A model generated the notes under the pieces. The model searched no databases. It was not told where the DNA came from and saw nothing but the letters and a program-made list of their open reading frames with translations. Below are positions 54,460 through 64,000 of a stretch of 64,000 nt of DNA, one piece after another. Each line of letters starts with the position of its first letter. The first letter of the stretch is position 1. The stretch is from a bacterium YEK0313 (lineage in GTDB: Bacteria > Pseudomonadota > Alphaproteobacteria > Rhizobiales > Phreatobacteraceae). The stretch covers positions 5,468,029-5,532,028 of the forward strand of contig CCMO02000001.1 of NCBI GenBank assembly GCA_000751295.2, written 5' to 3'. The position numbers and the translations under genes were made by a program.

Positions 54460-55317
54460 TCACGCATGCTCGGCGGCCAGCGCCTGGACGAACTGCCAGG
54501 CGGTCCGCCCGGATCGGGCGCCGCGCTGCATCGCCCATTGCAGGGCCTGGCGGTCGAGGTCGTCCTCCGCGATCCGGATGCCGTGATGGGCGGCATGGCT
54601 TCGCACCATGTCGAGAAAACCGTCCTGGTCGACGACATGGAAGCCGAGCGAGAGGCCGAACCGGTCCGACAGCGACACCCGCTCTTCCACCGCCTCGCCG
54701 GGATTGATTGCGGTCGCCCGCTCGTTCTCGACCATTTCACGGGCCAGGAGATGCCGCCGGTTGGACGTTGCGTAGAAGACGACATTGTCGGGCCGGCCGG
54801 CTATGCCGCCGTCGAGCACGGCCTTCAGCGACTTGTAGGCCGCCTCGCCGGCGTCGAACGACAGGTCGTCGCACAGGATGATGAACCGGCGCGGCGCGGC
54901 CGCCTCCAGCAGGCTGAGCAGGTCGGGCATTGTGCCGACATCCTCGCGCTGCACCTCGACCAGCGCGATGGCGGGCGTGCCTTCGGGCCGTTCCGCATTG
55001 ACCTGGGCATGCGCGGCCTTGACCAGCGACGACTTGCCGGTGCCGCGCGCGCCCCAGAGCAGGGCATTGTTGGCGGAGCGCCCGGCGGCGAAGGCGCGCG
55101 TATTGGCCAGCAGAGCCTCGCGCTGGTGCTCGATCCGCTGCAGCAGGCCGATATCGGTCCGCGAAATGCGCGGTACGGGCTTCAGGCGGCCGGCGCCGGC
55201 CAGCCAGAGATAGCCTTCCGCAGCCTGTTCGAGACCGGTCGCAGGGGCCGGCGGCGCCAGGCGCTCGAAGGCCTCGGCGATGCGCAGGAGGAGATCACGG
55301 TTGCTGGGGTCGTTCAT
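54460..55317 (-). CDS. DUF815 family P-loop ATPase
   Basis: 285 aa AAA-like protein. Walker A LLWGARGTGKSSLVKA, Walker B FIILCDDLSFD, sensor-type NVVFYATSNRRHL and an arginine-rich DRFGLSLGFHV. The family is widespread in proteobacteria and its function is unknown. A chaperone or clamp-loader-like role is suggested only by fold. It is a single gene here, divergent from an AraC regulator at 139 bp. Confidence 0.9.
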   Translation of the reverse strand: MNDPSNRDLLLRIAEAFERLAPPAPATGLEQAAEGYLWLAGAGRLKPVPRISRTDIGLLQRIEHQREALLANTRAFAAGRSANNALLWGARGTGKSSLVKAAHAQVNAERPEGTPAIALVEVQREDVGTMPDLLSLLEAAAPRRFIILCDDLSFDAGEAAYKSLKAVLDGGIAGRPDNVVFYATSNRRHLLAREMVENERATAINPGEAVEERVSLSDRFGLSLGFHVVDQDGFLDMVRSHAAHHGIRIAEDDLDRQALQWAMQRGARSGRTAWQFVQALAAEHA

Positions 55318-55456
55318 CGCGATGGAGCCTGTCTTGTCGGATAGCCACCGCCGGAGGCAGGCGTTGAGGCGCAGGCGTCCGGCGGACTTGGCGCAATAGC
55401 CCGTCGCGGCGACGTCCGTCTCTCGCTAGAATGACATCGACTATCGCGCTTGGGAC

Positions 55457-56251
55457 ATGATGGACACACGGGAAACACGCCATCTCGGCTATCACGCCAC
55501 GGAGCGGCCGGTGGCGGCGATGGAGATCGACTATCCCGCGGGCAGTTCGACCGGCCTGCATTCGCATCCGCGCGGCCAACTGCTCCATGCCATCGAGGGC
55601 GTGATGATCGTCCGCTCGGCCGCCGGCTCCTGGGTGGTGCCGCCGAACCGCGCCGTCTGGCTGGTGCCGGATCTCGAGCACGAGGTGCGGATGTGCGGCG
55701 CCGTGAAGATCCGCACGCTGTTCGTCGACCCCGGCGCGGCGCCGCATCTGCCCCGGGCGAGTTGCGTGCTGGCGGTCTCGCCATTGCTGCGCGAACTGAT
55801 CATCGCCGCCATCGCCGTGCCGATCGACTATGCACCCGGCACCCGCGACGAGCGCCTGCTCCAGCTCCTGCTCGACGAGTTGCGCGAGGTTGCGGTGCTG
55901 CCGCTGCATCTGCCGCTGCCACGCGACGCGCGGCTCCGGACCATCTGCGCGGCCCTGACCGCGCACCCTGCCGACACGACCACGGCCGGGCAATGGGCCG
56001 GCCGGCTCGGCATTGCCGCCAAGACGCTGCACCGGCTGTTCGCAAGGGATACCGGGCTTACCTTCGGCCAATGGCGCCAGCAAGCGCGCCTGATCTTCGC
56101 CCTGGAACGGCTCGCCCAGGGCGCCAGGATCATCGATGTCGCCTTCGACGCCGGCTATGCCAGCCAGAGCGCCTTTACCGCCATGTTCCGCAAGCATTTC
56201 GGCCAGCCGCCGAGCGCCTTCTATCAGTCGCCGGAGGCGGTGGCAGGCTAG
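55457..56251 (+). CDS. AraC family regulator with cupin-type sensor domain
   Basis: 264 aa. N-terminal cupin (GSSTGLHSHPRGQLLHAIEGV, WVVPPNRAVWLVPDLEHEV) and C-terminal AraC HTH pair (AGQWAGRLGIAAKTLHRLF, IIDVAFDAGYASQSAFTAMFRKHF ending PPSAFY, here cut in pieces). This is the group of AraC regulators next to MFS efflux genes. Both the upstream MFS gene (53225) and its divergent DUF815 neighbour are candidates for control; I cannot tell which. Confidence 0.9.
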   Translation: MMDTRETRHLGYHATERPVAAMEIDYPAGSSTGLHSHPRGQLLHAIEGVMIVRSAAGSWVVPPNRAVWLVPDLEHEVRMCGAVKIRTLFVDPGAAPHLPRASCVLAVSPLLRELIIAAIAVPIDYAPGTRDERLLQLLLDELREVAVLPLHLPLPRDARLRTICAALTAHPADTTTAGQWAGRLGIAAKTLHRLFARDTGLTFGQWRQQARLIFALERLAQGARIIDVAFDAGYASQSAFTAMFRKHFGQPPSAFYQSPEAVAG

Positions 56252-56310
56252 CCGCCCGCCGCGAGACGATCTGGCACGATTCCAGGCCCGCCCGCGGAGC
56301 ACATCCCCCG

Positions 56311-57045
56311 TCAGATCGGCGCGACCCCGACCGTCATGCCGCCGCAGACATAGAGGACCTGGCCGGTGACGAAGGAGGCTTCGTCGGAGAGGAAGAACTC
56401 GACCGCATGGGCGATGTCCTCGGGCTGGCCGAGCCGGCGCACCGGCACGCCTTCGATGATCGCCCGCGTGCGCGGGCTGTTGTGGGGATTGGCGCTGCGG
56501 AACAGCTCCGTCTCGATCGGCCCCGGCCCGATCGCATTGACGGTGATGCCGAGCGGGGCGAGTTCGAGAGCCCAGGTGCGCGTCATGCCGATCACGCCGG
56601 CCTTCGTCGCCGAATAGGCCGTGCGCAGTTCCTTGCCGAGCGCGGTGCGGCTCGAAATGCTGACGATGCGGCCCTTGCCAGCGTGTTTCATGGCCGGCAG
56701 TGCCGCCTGGGCGCAGAGGATGTTGCTGCGCAGGTTGATCGCGACGACGCGGTCGAGATCCTCCGCCGTCGTCTCCTCGAGCGTCGCCGGCGCGGCGATG
56801 CCGGCATTGTTGACCAGCCAGAGAATGTCGTGGCGCGCCGTGATCTCGGCGAGCGCCGCACGCGTCTCGTCGAGATCGGTGAGGTCGGCCTTCACCCAGC
56901 GCGCCGGCGCGTCCGCCGCCCCGGGCTGCCGGTCGAGATTGATGACGGGGATGCCACGCCGGGCGATGCGCGCGACGATCGCCGCACCGATGCCCTGGCT
57001 GCCGCCGGTGACCAGCGCTGCCGCGCCTCCATGGCCTGTCGTCAT
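56311..57045 (-). CDS. SDR family oxidoreductase (FabG-like)
   Basis: 244 aa classical SDR. TGGSQGIGAAI, LVNNAGIAAPATLEE, catalytic ISSRTALGKELRTAYSATK (Ser, Tyr, Lys) and PGPIETELF are present, with the C-terminal DEASFVTGQVLYVCGGMTVG. The start at 57045 has GGGAGGAAA; the longer in-frame start is less likely. It follows the SMP-30 gene by 40 bp on the same strand. An operon of lactonase and SDR suggests sugar-acid or sugar oxidation. Confidence 0.9.
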   Translation of the reverse strand: MTTGHGGAAALVTGGSQGIGAAIVARIARRGIPVINLDRQPGAADAPARWVKADLTDLDETRAALAEITARHDILWLVNNAGIAAPATLEETTAEDLDRVVAINLRSNILCAQAALPAMKHAGKGRIVSISSRTALGKELRTAYSATKAGVIGMTRTWALELAPLGITVNAIGPGPIETELFRSANPHNSPRTRAIIEGVPVRRLGQPEDIAHAVEFFLSDEASFVTGQVLYVCGGMTVGVAPI

Positions 57046-57085
57046 GCGTCTTTCCTCCCGGCGGCCCGCCGTCGCCGCCCGTTCT

Positions 57086-58018
57086 TCATTGTTCGCCATA
57101 GTTCAGCGCAAGGCCCGGCCGTCGCCAGGGCAGCGCGACGAGCCGACCGGACGAGGACAGGGTGACAAAGGCGGTCCTCAGATCCTTGCCGCCGAAACAG
57201 ATATTGGTGGTCCAGCGGTCCGGCATGGGCACGTGCTGGATGGCGCCGCCATCCGGCGCGATGATGGTGATGCCGCCCTCCACCAGGGTTGCGACGCAGA
57301 TATGGCCCTCCGCGTCGACCGCGAGCGAATCGAACATGCGGTAGCCGCCGAGGCCGGCGACGAGGCGGCCGCCATGCGGCGAGGGAAAGGGCTGGCGCCG
57401 GATCTTGCCGGGCGCGACGAGGTCGAAGGCCCAGAGCCGCGCCGTCTGCGTTTCCGCGACATAGAGCGTCGCGCCGTCGGGTGACAGCCCGATGCCGTTC
57501 GGGGTCATCAGGGGAAAGGCGAGTTCCTGGATGGCACTGCCGTCGGCGCGGGCGTAATAGACCGCGCCGCGGTCCATCTCGCGCGCCCGGACCTTGCCGA
57601 GATCGGTGAAGTAGAAGCCGCCATCGGCATCGAAGACGATGTCGTTCGGTCCCTTCAGCGGCCCCTTCTCAGTCTCGGTATAGAGTACCTCGACCGCACC
57701 GGTCGCGAGATCGACCCGCTCGATCCGGCCACCGCTGTAGTCGTCGGCCTGGGCCACCGGCCGATAGCCGCCGGGATCGCCCGGCTCCGTCCATTTGAAG
57801 CCGCCATTGTTGCAGACATAGGCATGGCCGTCAGGCCCGAGCGCCAGCCCGTTCGGGCCGCCGCCCGGCGTCGCGACGATGCTGACGGTGCCGTCCGGAC
57901 CGACCCGGGTCAGCGTGCCCCGACCGATCTCGACCAGCAGGATCGAGCCGTCGGCCATGGCCACCGGCCCTTCCGGGAACATCAGTCCGTCGGCAAGCTC
58001 GCGCACAAGCTCGGTCAT
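57086..58018 (-). CDS. SMP-30/gluconolactonase family protein
   Basis: 310 aa six-bladed beta-propeller. FPEGPVAMADGSILLVEI (metal Glu), GGGPNGLALGPDGHAYVCNN (Asn), GPNDIVFDADGGFYFTD (Asn) and MTPNGIGLSPDGATLYVAET (Asp) are the metal-binding blade motifs. It hydrolyses a sugar or other lactone. GGGAGG precedes the ATG at 58018. It is the first gene of the lactonase-SDR pair and is divergent from a peptide-type ABC ATPase gene. Confidence 0.9.
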   Translation of the reverse strand: MTELVRELADGLMFPEGPVAMADGSILLVEIGRGTLTRVGPDGTVSIVATPGGGPNGLALGPDGHAYVCNNGGFKWTEPGDPGGYRPVAQADDYSGGRIERVDLATGAVEVLYTETEKGPLKGPNDIVFDADGGFYFTDLGKVRAREMDRGAVYYARADGSAIQELAFPLMTPNGIGLSPDGATLYVAETQTARLWAFDLVAPGKIRRQPFPSPHGGRLVAGLGGYRMFDSLAVDAEGHICVATLVEGGITIIAPDGGAIQHVPMPDRWTTNICFGGKDLRTAFVTLSSSGRLVALPWRRPGLALNYGEQ

Positions 58019-58233
58019 GAGGCGCCTCCCTGGCAGATCGTCATCGCAACACGAAAGCCGGAGACGGCCTAGGCCGGATTTTTCATGGCCGTCATGGCGC
58101 GGCCGCCCGCGGCGCGCGACGGTGCAGCGGAACGCCAGCCGCCGCACCTTGGAATGATTATAATTCAATAGATATTTCAATAACTTGCCTCACAGATTGC
58201 GAGGCCATAGGGTGCGCCATCCGTCTGCCGGCC

Positions 58234-60120
<1,887 letters not shown>

Positions 60121-60138
60121 GCCTTCCCGCCCCGTGCC

Positions 60139-61368
60139 TCAGCCGCGCCGGCGATTGCCCCCATGGGCCGGCAGGCCGGTCTGCTCGAAGCAGATGCGGG
60201 CAAGCTCGGCGACGCCTTCCCGGATGATCTCTTCCGTCGGCAGCGCGAAACAGAGCCGCATGTAGCTTTTCGCCGCCTCCGGCGCGCAGGCCCATTCCGG
60301 CCCAGGATTGAAGGCGAGGCCGGCATCGAGCGCGGTGCCGGCGAAACGCCGGACGTCGACATGATCGGGCAGCTTCAGCCACAGGAAGATGCCGCCCTCC
60401 GGCACGAACAGCTCGGCAGCCGTGCCGAATTCCTGGCCGAGCGCATCGATCAGCACGTCGAGCTTGCGGCGCAGCGCGGTCCGCAGTTGGTCGAGATGAG
60501 CCGCAAAATGGCGCTCGACATATTCGGCTACGACCATCTGCTCGAGCGCGCCGGATCCGGCATCGGTCTTGGTCGCGAGGATGCGGCTCAGCACCTGCCA
60601 GTCGGCGACGATGTAGCCGACGCGCAGGGCTGGCGCGAGCGACTTGGAGAACGAGCCGATATGGACGACGCGCGTGGGATCGAGCGCATAGAGCGCGGGC
60701 GGCCGCGCGCCTGCCCAGACCAGGTCGGCATAGCATTCGTCCTCGAAGATCGGCACGCCGAACGCGCGCGACAGCGCGATGAGCGCATGCCGGCGCTCGA
60801 GGCTGAGGATGCTGCCGGTCGGGTTCTGAACGGTCGGGATCGTATAGATATATTTCGGCGTGACGCCCTCGGCTCTGAGGTCCTCCAGAACCCGCCGGAG
60901 CGCGTCGATTCTCAGCCCGCCCTCGTCGAGCGGCGCGCCGACCACGCGGGCGCCGAGCTTCTGCACCTTGGTGATCGCCCCGCCATAGGTGAACTCCTCG
61001 AGGATCACCGTGTCATCGGGCGCGACGAACAGGTTGTTGACGAGATCCATCGCCTGCAGCGAGCCCGAGGTCATCAGGACGTCGTCGGCATGGCAGGCAA
61101 TGCCGCTGAGCCGCTTGAGCTTGCCGGCGACGAAGGCGCGCAGTCGGGCGTGGCCCTGCGGCGCCTCGCCGAGATTGTACATGCCGAGCAGCCGGCCGTT
61201 GTCGCGCAGCACCTTCGCCGCGGCTTCGGCCAGCGCTTCCGCCGGCACCTCGCTCGGGTCGTTGTGGCCATAGACGAAATTGTAGCGCGGCAGGCCGGCA
61301 AAGCGCGGCGCAGGATCGGGAAGGCCCGGCCGGAACAGGCCGGTCAAGGCAAAGGGCCGATCATCCAT
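60139..61368 (-). CDS. PLP-dependent aminotransferase (2-aminoadipate aminotransferase/MocR-core type)
   Basis: 409 aa fold-type I enzyme without the MocR HTH. YNFVYGHNDPSEVP, GSLQAMDLVNNLFVAPDD, YTIPTVQNPTGSILS, DECYADLVW and the PLP-lysine motif VHIGSFSKSLAPALRVGY are present, and GGIFLWLKLPDHVD is near the end. The start at 61368 has GGGGAGGAG at 7 bp; the open frame upstream runs into the next gene. It follows the TetR gene by 119 bp. The substrate is unknown. Confidence 0.9.
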   Translation of the reverse strand: MDDRPFALTGLFRPGLPDPAPRFAGLPRYNFVYGHNDPSEVPAEALAEAAAKVLRDNGRLLGMYNLGEAPQGHARLRAFVAGKLKRLSGIACHADDVLMTSGSLQAMDLVNNLFVAPDDTVILEEFTYGGAITKVQKLGARVVGAPLDEGGLRIDALRRVLEDLRAEGVTPKYIYTIPTVQNPTGSILSLERRHALIALSRAFGVPIFEDECYADLVWAGARPPALYALDPTRVVHIGSFSKSLAPALRVGYIVADWQVLSRILATKTDAGSGALEQMVVAEYVERHFAAHLDQLRTALRRKLDVLIDALGQEFGTAAELFVPEGGIFLWLKLPDHVDVRRFAGTALDAGLAFNPGPEWACAPEAAKSYMRLCFALPTEEIIREGVAELARICFEQTGLPAHGGNRRRG

Positions 61369-61487
61369 CCAGCTGCTCCTCCCCTGTCGTGCCAGGCGTC
61401 TCGCGCGCCCGCTGCGACGATTTGCGGCCGGGGAAAGCTGCGAAGCAAGGCCGCTGGCGCGGCAGCCGCCCTGCGGCGGGCGCAGGC

Positions 61488-62084
61488 TCAGGCCGGCCCG
61501 ACCCTCAGCCCGTCGAGCAGCGCGCGGAAGGCGCGGACCGCCTTGACCGAGGTGGCCTCCGGATCGGCGGCATTGGCGATCCACAGCGCCGCCTGCAGCA
61601 TCGCGCCGTTGAGCAGGCGCGCGGTCGCCTCCGGATCGACCGGCCGGATGACGCCGCTCGCGGTCAGCTCCGCCAGCCCCGCCGACATGGACCGGATACA
61701 GCCGCTCTGGCCGGGCCAGGTCGAGGGATCGCCGAGCACGGCCGGCCCGTCGCGCAGCATGATGCGCTGGATCTCCGGCTCCAGCGCCATTTCGATATAG
61801 GCGATGCATTCGGCGGCGAAGCCGCTCCAGGGATCGGGCGCATCGTGCACGACCTGTTGGAGCCGGGCGTTCATTTCGGCGTCGATCTCGGCGACCACCG
61901 CTTCGAGCAGGCCCTTCTTGTCGCCGAAATGATGGTAGAGCGCGCCGCGCGTGAGGCCGGCCTCGGCGGTGAACTGGTCCATCGATGCCTCGGCATAGCC
62001 GACGGCGCCGAAGGCCCGGCGCGCGGCCGCCACCAGCTTCGCGCGCGTTTCCGCGATCATTTCCTTGCGTGGCCTGTGCGCCAT
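61488..62084 (-). CDS. TetR/AcrR family repressor of the adjacent MFS gene
   Basis: 198 aa. HTH: KLVAAARRAFGAVGYAEASM, QFTAEAGLTRGALYHHFGDK. The C-terminal domain is of the TetR_C-33/AcrR-like kind (NARLQQVVHDAPDPWSGF). The ATG at 62084 has GGAGG; in-frame codons upstream are not conserved and run through the operators. It is divergent from an MFS gene with three copies of CATACG-N3-CGTATG between them, a textbook drug-efflux repressor layout. Confidence 0.93.
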   Translation of the reverse strand: MAHRPRKEMIAETRAKLVAAARRAFGAVGYAEASMDQFTAEAGLTRGALYHHFGDKKGLLEAVVAEIDAEMNARLQQVVHDAPDPWSGFAAECIAYIEMALEPEIQRIMLRDGPAVLGDPSTWPGQSGCIRSMSAGLAELTASGVIRPVDPEATARLLNGAMLQAALWIANAADPEATSVKAVRAFRALLDGLRVGPA

Positions 62085-62139
62085 CACGACCTCCGGGCGG
62101 AGCGCGCCGCCGCCTTTCCCGCCGCGGCCCGATCTCGCA

Positions 62140-62207
62140 CATACGCCACGTATGTGAATTGACATACGCGACGTATGCTACTAACTAGTTCACATACGAA
62201 GCGTATG
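62140..62207. promoter_or_regulatory. Three CATACG-N3-CGTATG operators between TetR and MFS genes
   Basis: CATACGCCACGTATG (62140-62154), CATACGCGACGTATG (62163-62177) and CATACGAAGCGTATG (62193-62207) share perfect 6-bp arms. Starts are 23 and 30 bp apart. The divergent TetR protein is the obvious ligand, and both promoters must lie in this space. Confidence 0.92.
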
Positions 62208-62239
62208 CAACTGCCCATACCTCGATCGAGGCGTCCGTC

Positions 62240-63457
62240 ATGGCCAATCCTTACGTCGATATTTTCCGCGCCCCCGGGACGCGGGCCTTTTCGTTCGCCG
62301 GCTTCATCGCACGCATGCCCTTTGCGATGATCACGCTCGGCATCGTCACCATGCTGTCGCAGGCCCAGGGCGGCTATGGCCTCGCCGGCGCGGTGGCGGC
62401 GACCTTCGCGCTGACCAGCGCCCTCATCGCGCCGCAGATCTCGCGCGCGGTCGATCGCTACGGCCAGAGCCGCATCCTGCCGCCGGCCACCGCCATGGCG
62501 GTGATCGGGCTCGGCGCGCTGATGCTCGCCACCCGCTTCGAGGCGCCGGCCTGGAGCTTGTTCGCCTTTGCCGCGCTCGGCGGCTTCATGCCCTCGATGA
62601 GCGCAATGGTGCGCGCCCGCTGGACCGAGCTCTACCGGGATACGCCGCGCCTGCGCACGGCCTTCGCTTTCGAATCCGTCGTCGACGAGCTCATCTACAT
62701 GACCGGCCCGGTCATTTCGATCGGCCTGTCGGTCGCGCTGTTCCCCGAAGCCGGACCGCTGGCGGCGGTGCTGTTCCTGACCGTCGGCACCCTGCTGTTC
62801 GTGCCGCTGAAGGCGACCGAGCCGCCGGTCCATCCCCAGGGCCGGAGCGCCGGCGGCTCGGTGATCCGCCTGAGCGCGATCCGCATCATCACCCTGATCC
62901 TGATCGCGATCGGCGCGATCTTCGGCACGGCCGAAGTCACCGCCGTGGCCTTTGCCGAGCAGCAGGGCCAGACCGCAGCGGCCAGCATCGTCCTGTCGAT
63001 CTATGCGGCCGGCTCGCTGATCGTCGGCCTCGTCTTCGGCGCCCTGAAGCCGCGCCTGCCGCTCGCCCGCCAGCTCCAGCTCGCCATCGCGCTCGCCGCG
63101 CTGACGACGCTGCCGCTGCTCGTCGTCGGCAGCATTCCGGCCCTGGCGCTCGTGCTGTTCCTGGCGGGCGCCGCGGTGTCGCCGACCCTCATCATCTCGA
63201 TGGGGCTGATCGAGCGGATCGTGCCTCCGGCCAAGCTGACCGAAGGCATCACCTGGGCGATGACCGGCGTCGGCATCGGCATGGCGGTGGGGTCTGCGGC
63301 TTCGGGCTGGGTCATCGACATGTTCGGCGTCGCCAGCGGCTTCTGGGTCTCGATCGCCTCGGGCCTGGTCGCGCTGGCGACCGTCGTCCTCGGCTATCGG
63401 CAGCTCAGCGACGAGGGCGGCCCCTGCGCCGCGGATCCCGCCGCGGCCGGGGCCTGA
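62240..63457 (+). CDS. MFS transporter
   Basis: 405 aa with about 12 spans. It starts MANPYVDIFRAPGTRAFSFAGFIARMPFAM. The N-terminal half has SALIAPQISRAVDRYGQSR (loop motif A variant), and the middle loop is PVHPQGRSAGG. By sequence style it resembles actinobacterial-like MFS exporters. Control by the divergent TetR repressor through three operators suggests that it removes a toxic compound, which probably also inactivates the repressor. Confidence 0.9.
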   Translation: MANPYVDIFRAPGTRAFSFAGFIARMPFAMITLGIVTMLSQAQGGYGLAGAVAATFALTSALIAPQISRAVDRYGQSRILPPATAMAVIGLGALMLATRFEAPAWSLFAFAALGGFMPSMSAMVRARWTELYRDTPRLRTAFAFESVVDELIYMTGPVISIGLSVALFPEAGPLAAVLFLTVGTLLFVPLKATEPPVHPQGRSAGGSVIRLSAIRIITLILIAIGAIFGTAEVTAVAFAEQQGQTAAASIVLSIYAAGSLIVGLVFGALKPRLPLARQLQLAIALAALTTLPLLVVGSIPALALVLFLAGAAVSPTLIISMGLIERIVPPAKLTEGITWAMTGVGIGMAVGSAASGWVIDMFGVASGFWVSIASGLVALATVVLGYRQLSDEGGPCAADPAAAGA

Positions 63458-63469
63458 CGACAAAGGCGC

Positions 63470-63491
63470 GGCGCCGCCTGCCGGCGGCGCC
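63470..63491. terminator. Perfect GC hairpin between convergent MFS and IalB genes
   Basis: GGCGCCGCC-TGCC-GGCGGCGCC, a 9-bp stem with a 4-base loop, fills the gap between the two stops. There is no T-run. It could end transcripts from both sides. Confidence 0.6.
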
Positions 63492-63498
63492 CGTCCCG

Positions 63499-64000
63499 TC
63501 AGCTGCCGAGCTCGGTGAGCCGCGCCAGCGCCGGGGCGAAGCCGTCGAGCGAGACGTTGAACGTCGCGGCCTCGCCCGAGCTCAGCGTCGTGCCTGTGAC
63601 GATCAGGCGCGTTCCCTTCTTCATCGCCTCCGTCGCGACGGTCGGCAGCGAGATCGGCACCAGGCAGCCGGTCGGGACGCAGGTCGAGAAGCGCGCGCCC
63701 TGGCCGAGATCCTGCTCGTCGATCTTCAGCTTGACGCCCTGGTCGAGATTGAGACCGAAGGGCATGAGCAGCAGGCCCTCGGTGCGCATCGTCTGGGGAA
63801 CGCGCAGCTCGATGGCGAAAGAGCGCTGTCCGGTCTGCTGGTTGCCCTGGCTCTGCTGCATGATGCAGCCCTTGCGGCCCTCGACGATCCGGCAGTCCAC
63901 CGTCCAGTCGCCGAAGGTCTCGTTGATCGCCGTTGCGCCATTGGGCAGTTGCGCCACCGGCGCGGCACCGATCGGCGCGGCCGGCGCCGCAGCGGGGGCC
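63499..64000 (-). CDS. Invasion-associated locus B (IalB) family protein, C-terminal part (cut by window edge)
   Basis: At least 166 residues are visible. An Ala/Pro-rich stretch at the edge (APAAAPAAPIGAAP) leads to the domain: ETFGDWTVDCRI, KGCIMQQSQ, LLLMPFGLNLDQGVKLKID, STCVPTGCLVPISLP and MKKGTRLIVTG. The conserved cysteines (DC, GC, TC, GC) fit the periplasmic disulfide fold of IalB. The signal peptide must lie beyond the right edge. Family members are periplasmic proteins of uncertain function, linked to host-cell entry in Bartonella but common in free-living alphaproteobacteria. Confidence 0.88.
   Translation of the reverse strand, partial: APAAAPAAPIGAAPVAQLPNGATAINETFGDWTVDCRIVEGRKGCIMQQSQGNQQTGQRSFAIELRVPQTMRTEGLLLMPFGLNLDQGVKLKIDEQDLGQGARFSTCVPTGCLVPISLPTVATEAMKKGTRLIVTGTTLSSGEAATFNVSLDGFAPALARLTELGS

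Noticed and set aside
61369..62142. Fusion of the aminotransferase with an N-terminal HTH (MocR/GntR type)
   Set aside because: The upstream frame is the shadow of the TetR gene and not a GntR domain. A strong GGGGAGGAG site precedes the ATG at 61368.

Overview
The window is about two-thirds G+C, with dense gene packing, many ATGA/GTGA stop-start overlaps and no rRNA, tRNA, phage or insertion sequence that I can see. The gene families (DUF2778 with a proline-rich stalk, IalB-like protein, DUF815 ATPase, PF04392-type binding protein, LivFG with an acyl-CoA ligase, tandem glycine riboswitch, OmpR-type two-component system) suggest an alphaproteobacterium, most likely Hyphomicrobiales (Rhizobiales). 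It reads as a metabolically versatile chromosomal region of catabolic, transport and regulatory modules.

Region 1 (1-11.4 kb) is a catabolic island. It has a branched-chain-type ABC transporter (LivF, LivG) with an acyl-CoA ligase and a FAD oxidoreductase, a TetR regulator, an NAD(P)H oxidoreductase of the flavodoxin fold, an HSL-type esterase, a Rieske ring-hydroxylating dioxygenase (alpha and beta subunits), an enoyl-CoA hydratase, an SDR and a ferredoxin reductase. Six upstream regions share an AT-flanked AACCGRAY-like motif, which suggests one TetR-controlled regulon. A 53-bp tandem array grown from the 3' end of the TetR gene separates it from the convergent oxidoreductase.

Region 2 (11.5-24.4 kb) is a non-standard histidine-type cluster around a divergent IclR promoter. 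On the minus strand lie an ABC importer (PF04392 binding protein, permease, ATPase), a histidine ammonia-lyase, an AhpD-fold protein, a HisC-like aminotransferase and a FAD-linked 2-hydroxyacid dehydrogenase. On the plus strand lie IclR, an MDR reductase, a CaiB-type CoA-transferase and a urocanate hydratase. hutI and hutG are absent from the window.

Region 3 (24-41 kb) holds small regulators with LysR, TetR and AraC, then a siderophore module (TonB receptor, esterase, binding protein, DUF2218-SIP reductase, MFS, SufR-like regulator). It continues with a sulfhydrylase gene behind a structured leader, a DUF2778 gene split by an exact 16-bp tandem duplication, and an NmrA-like protein.

Region 4 (41-48.4 kb) is the most unusual part. 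An NCS1 nucleobase/hydantoin-type permease is fused through a cysteine-rich zinc-type module to a histidine kinase. It is followed by a REC-HK hybrid and a convergent OmpR-type regulator, which faces formamidase, an AmiS/UreI-type channel and an FmdB zinc-ribbon protein. It looks like a transporter-type sensor ('transceptor') system for amide or urea-like nitrogen.

Region 5 (48.4-64 kb) has a Rieske protein, 4-hydroxyphenylpyruvate dioxygenase, a D-amino-acid dehydrogenase under a tandem glycine riboswitch, a metallo-hydrolase, an MFS exporter, a DUF815 ATPase, AraC, SDR and SMP-30 genes, a fused peptide-type ABC ATPase, a MocR-like aminotransferase, a divergent TetR/MFS pair with three identical-core operators, and a partial IalB-like gene at the right edge.
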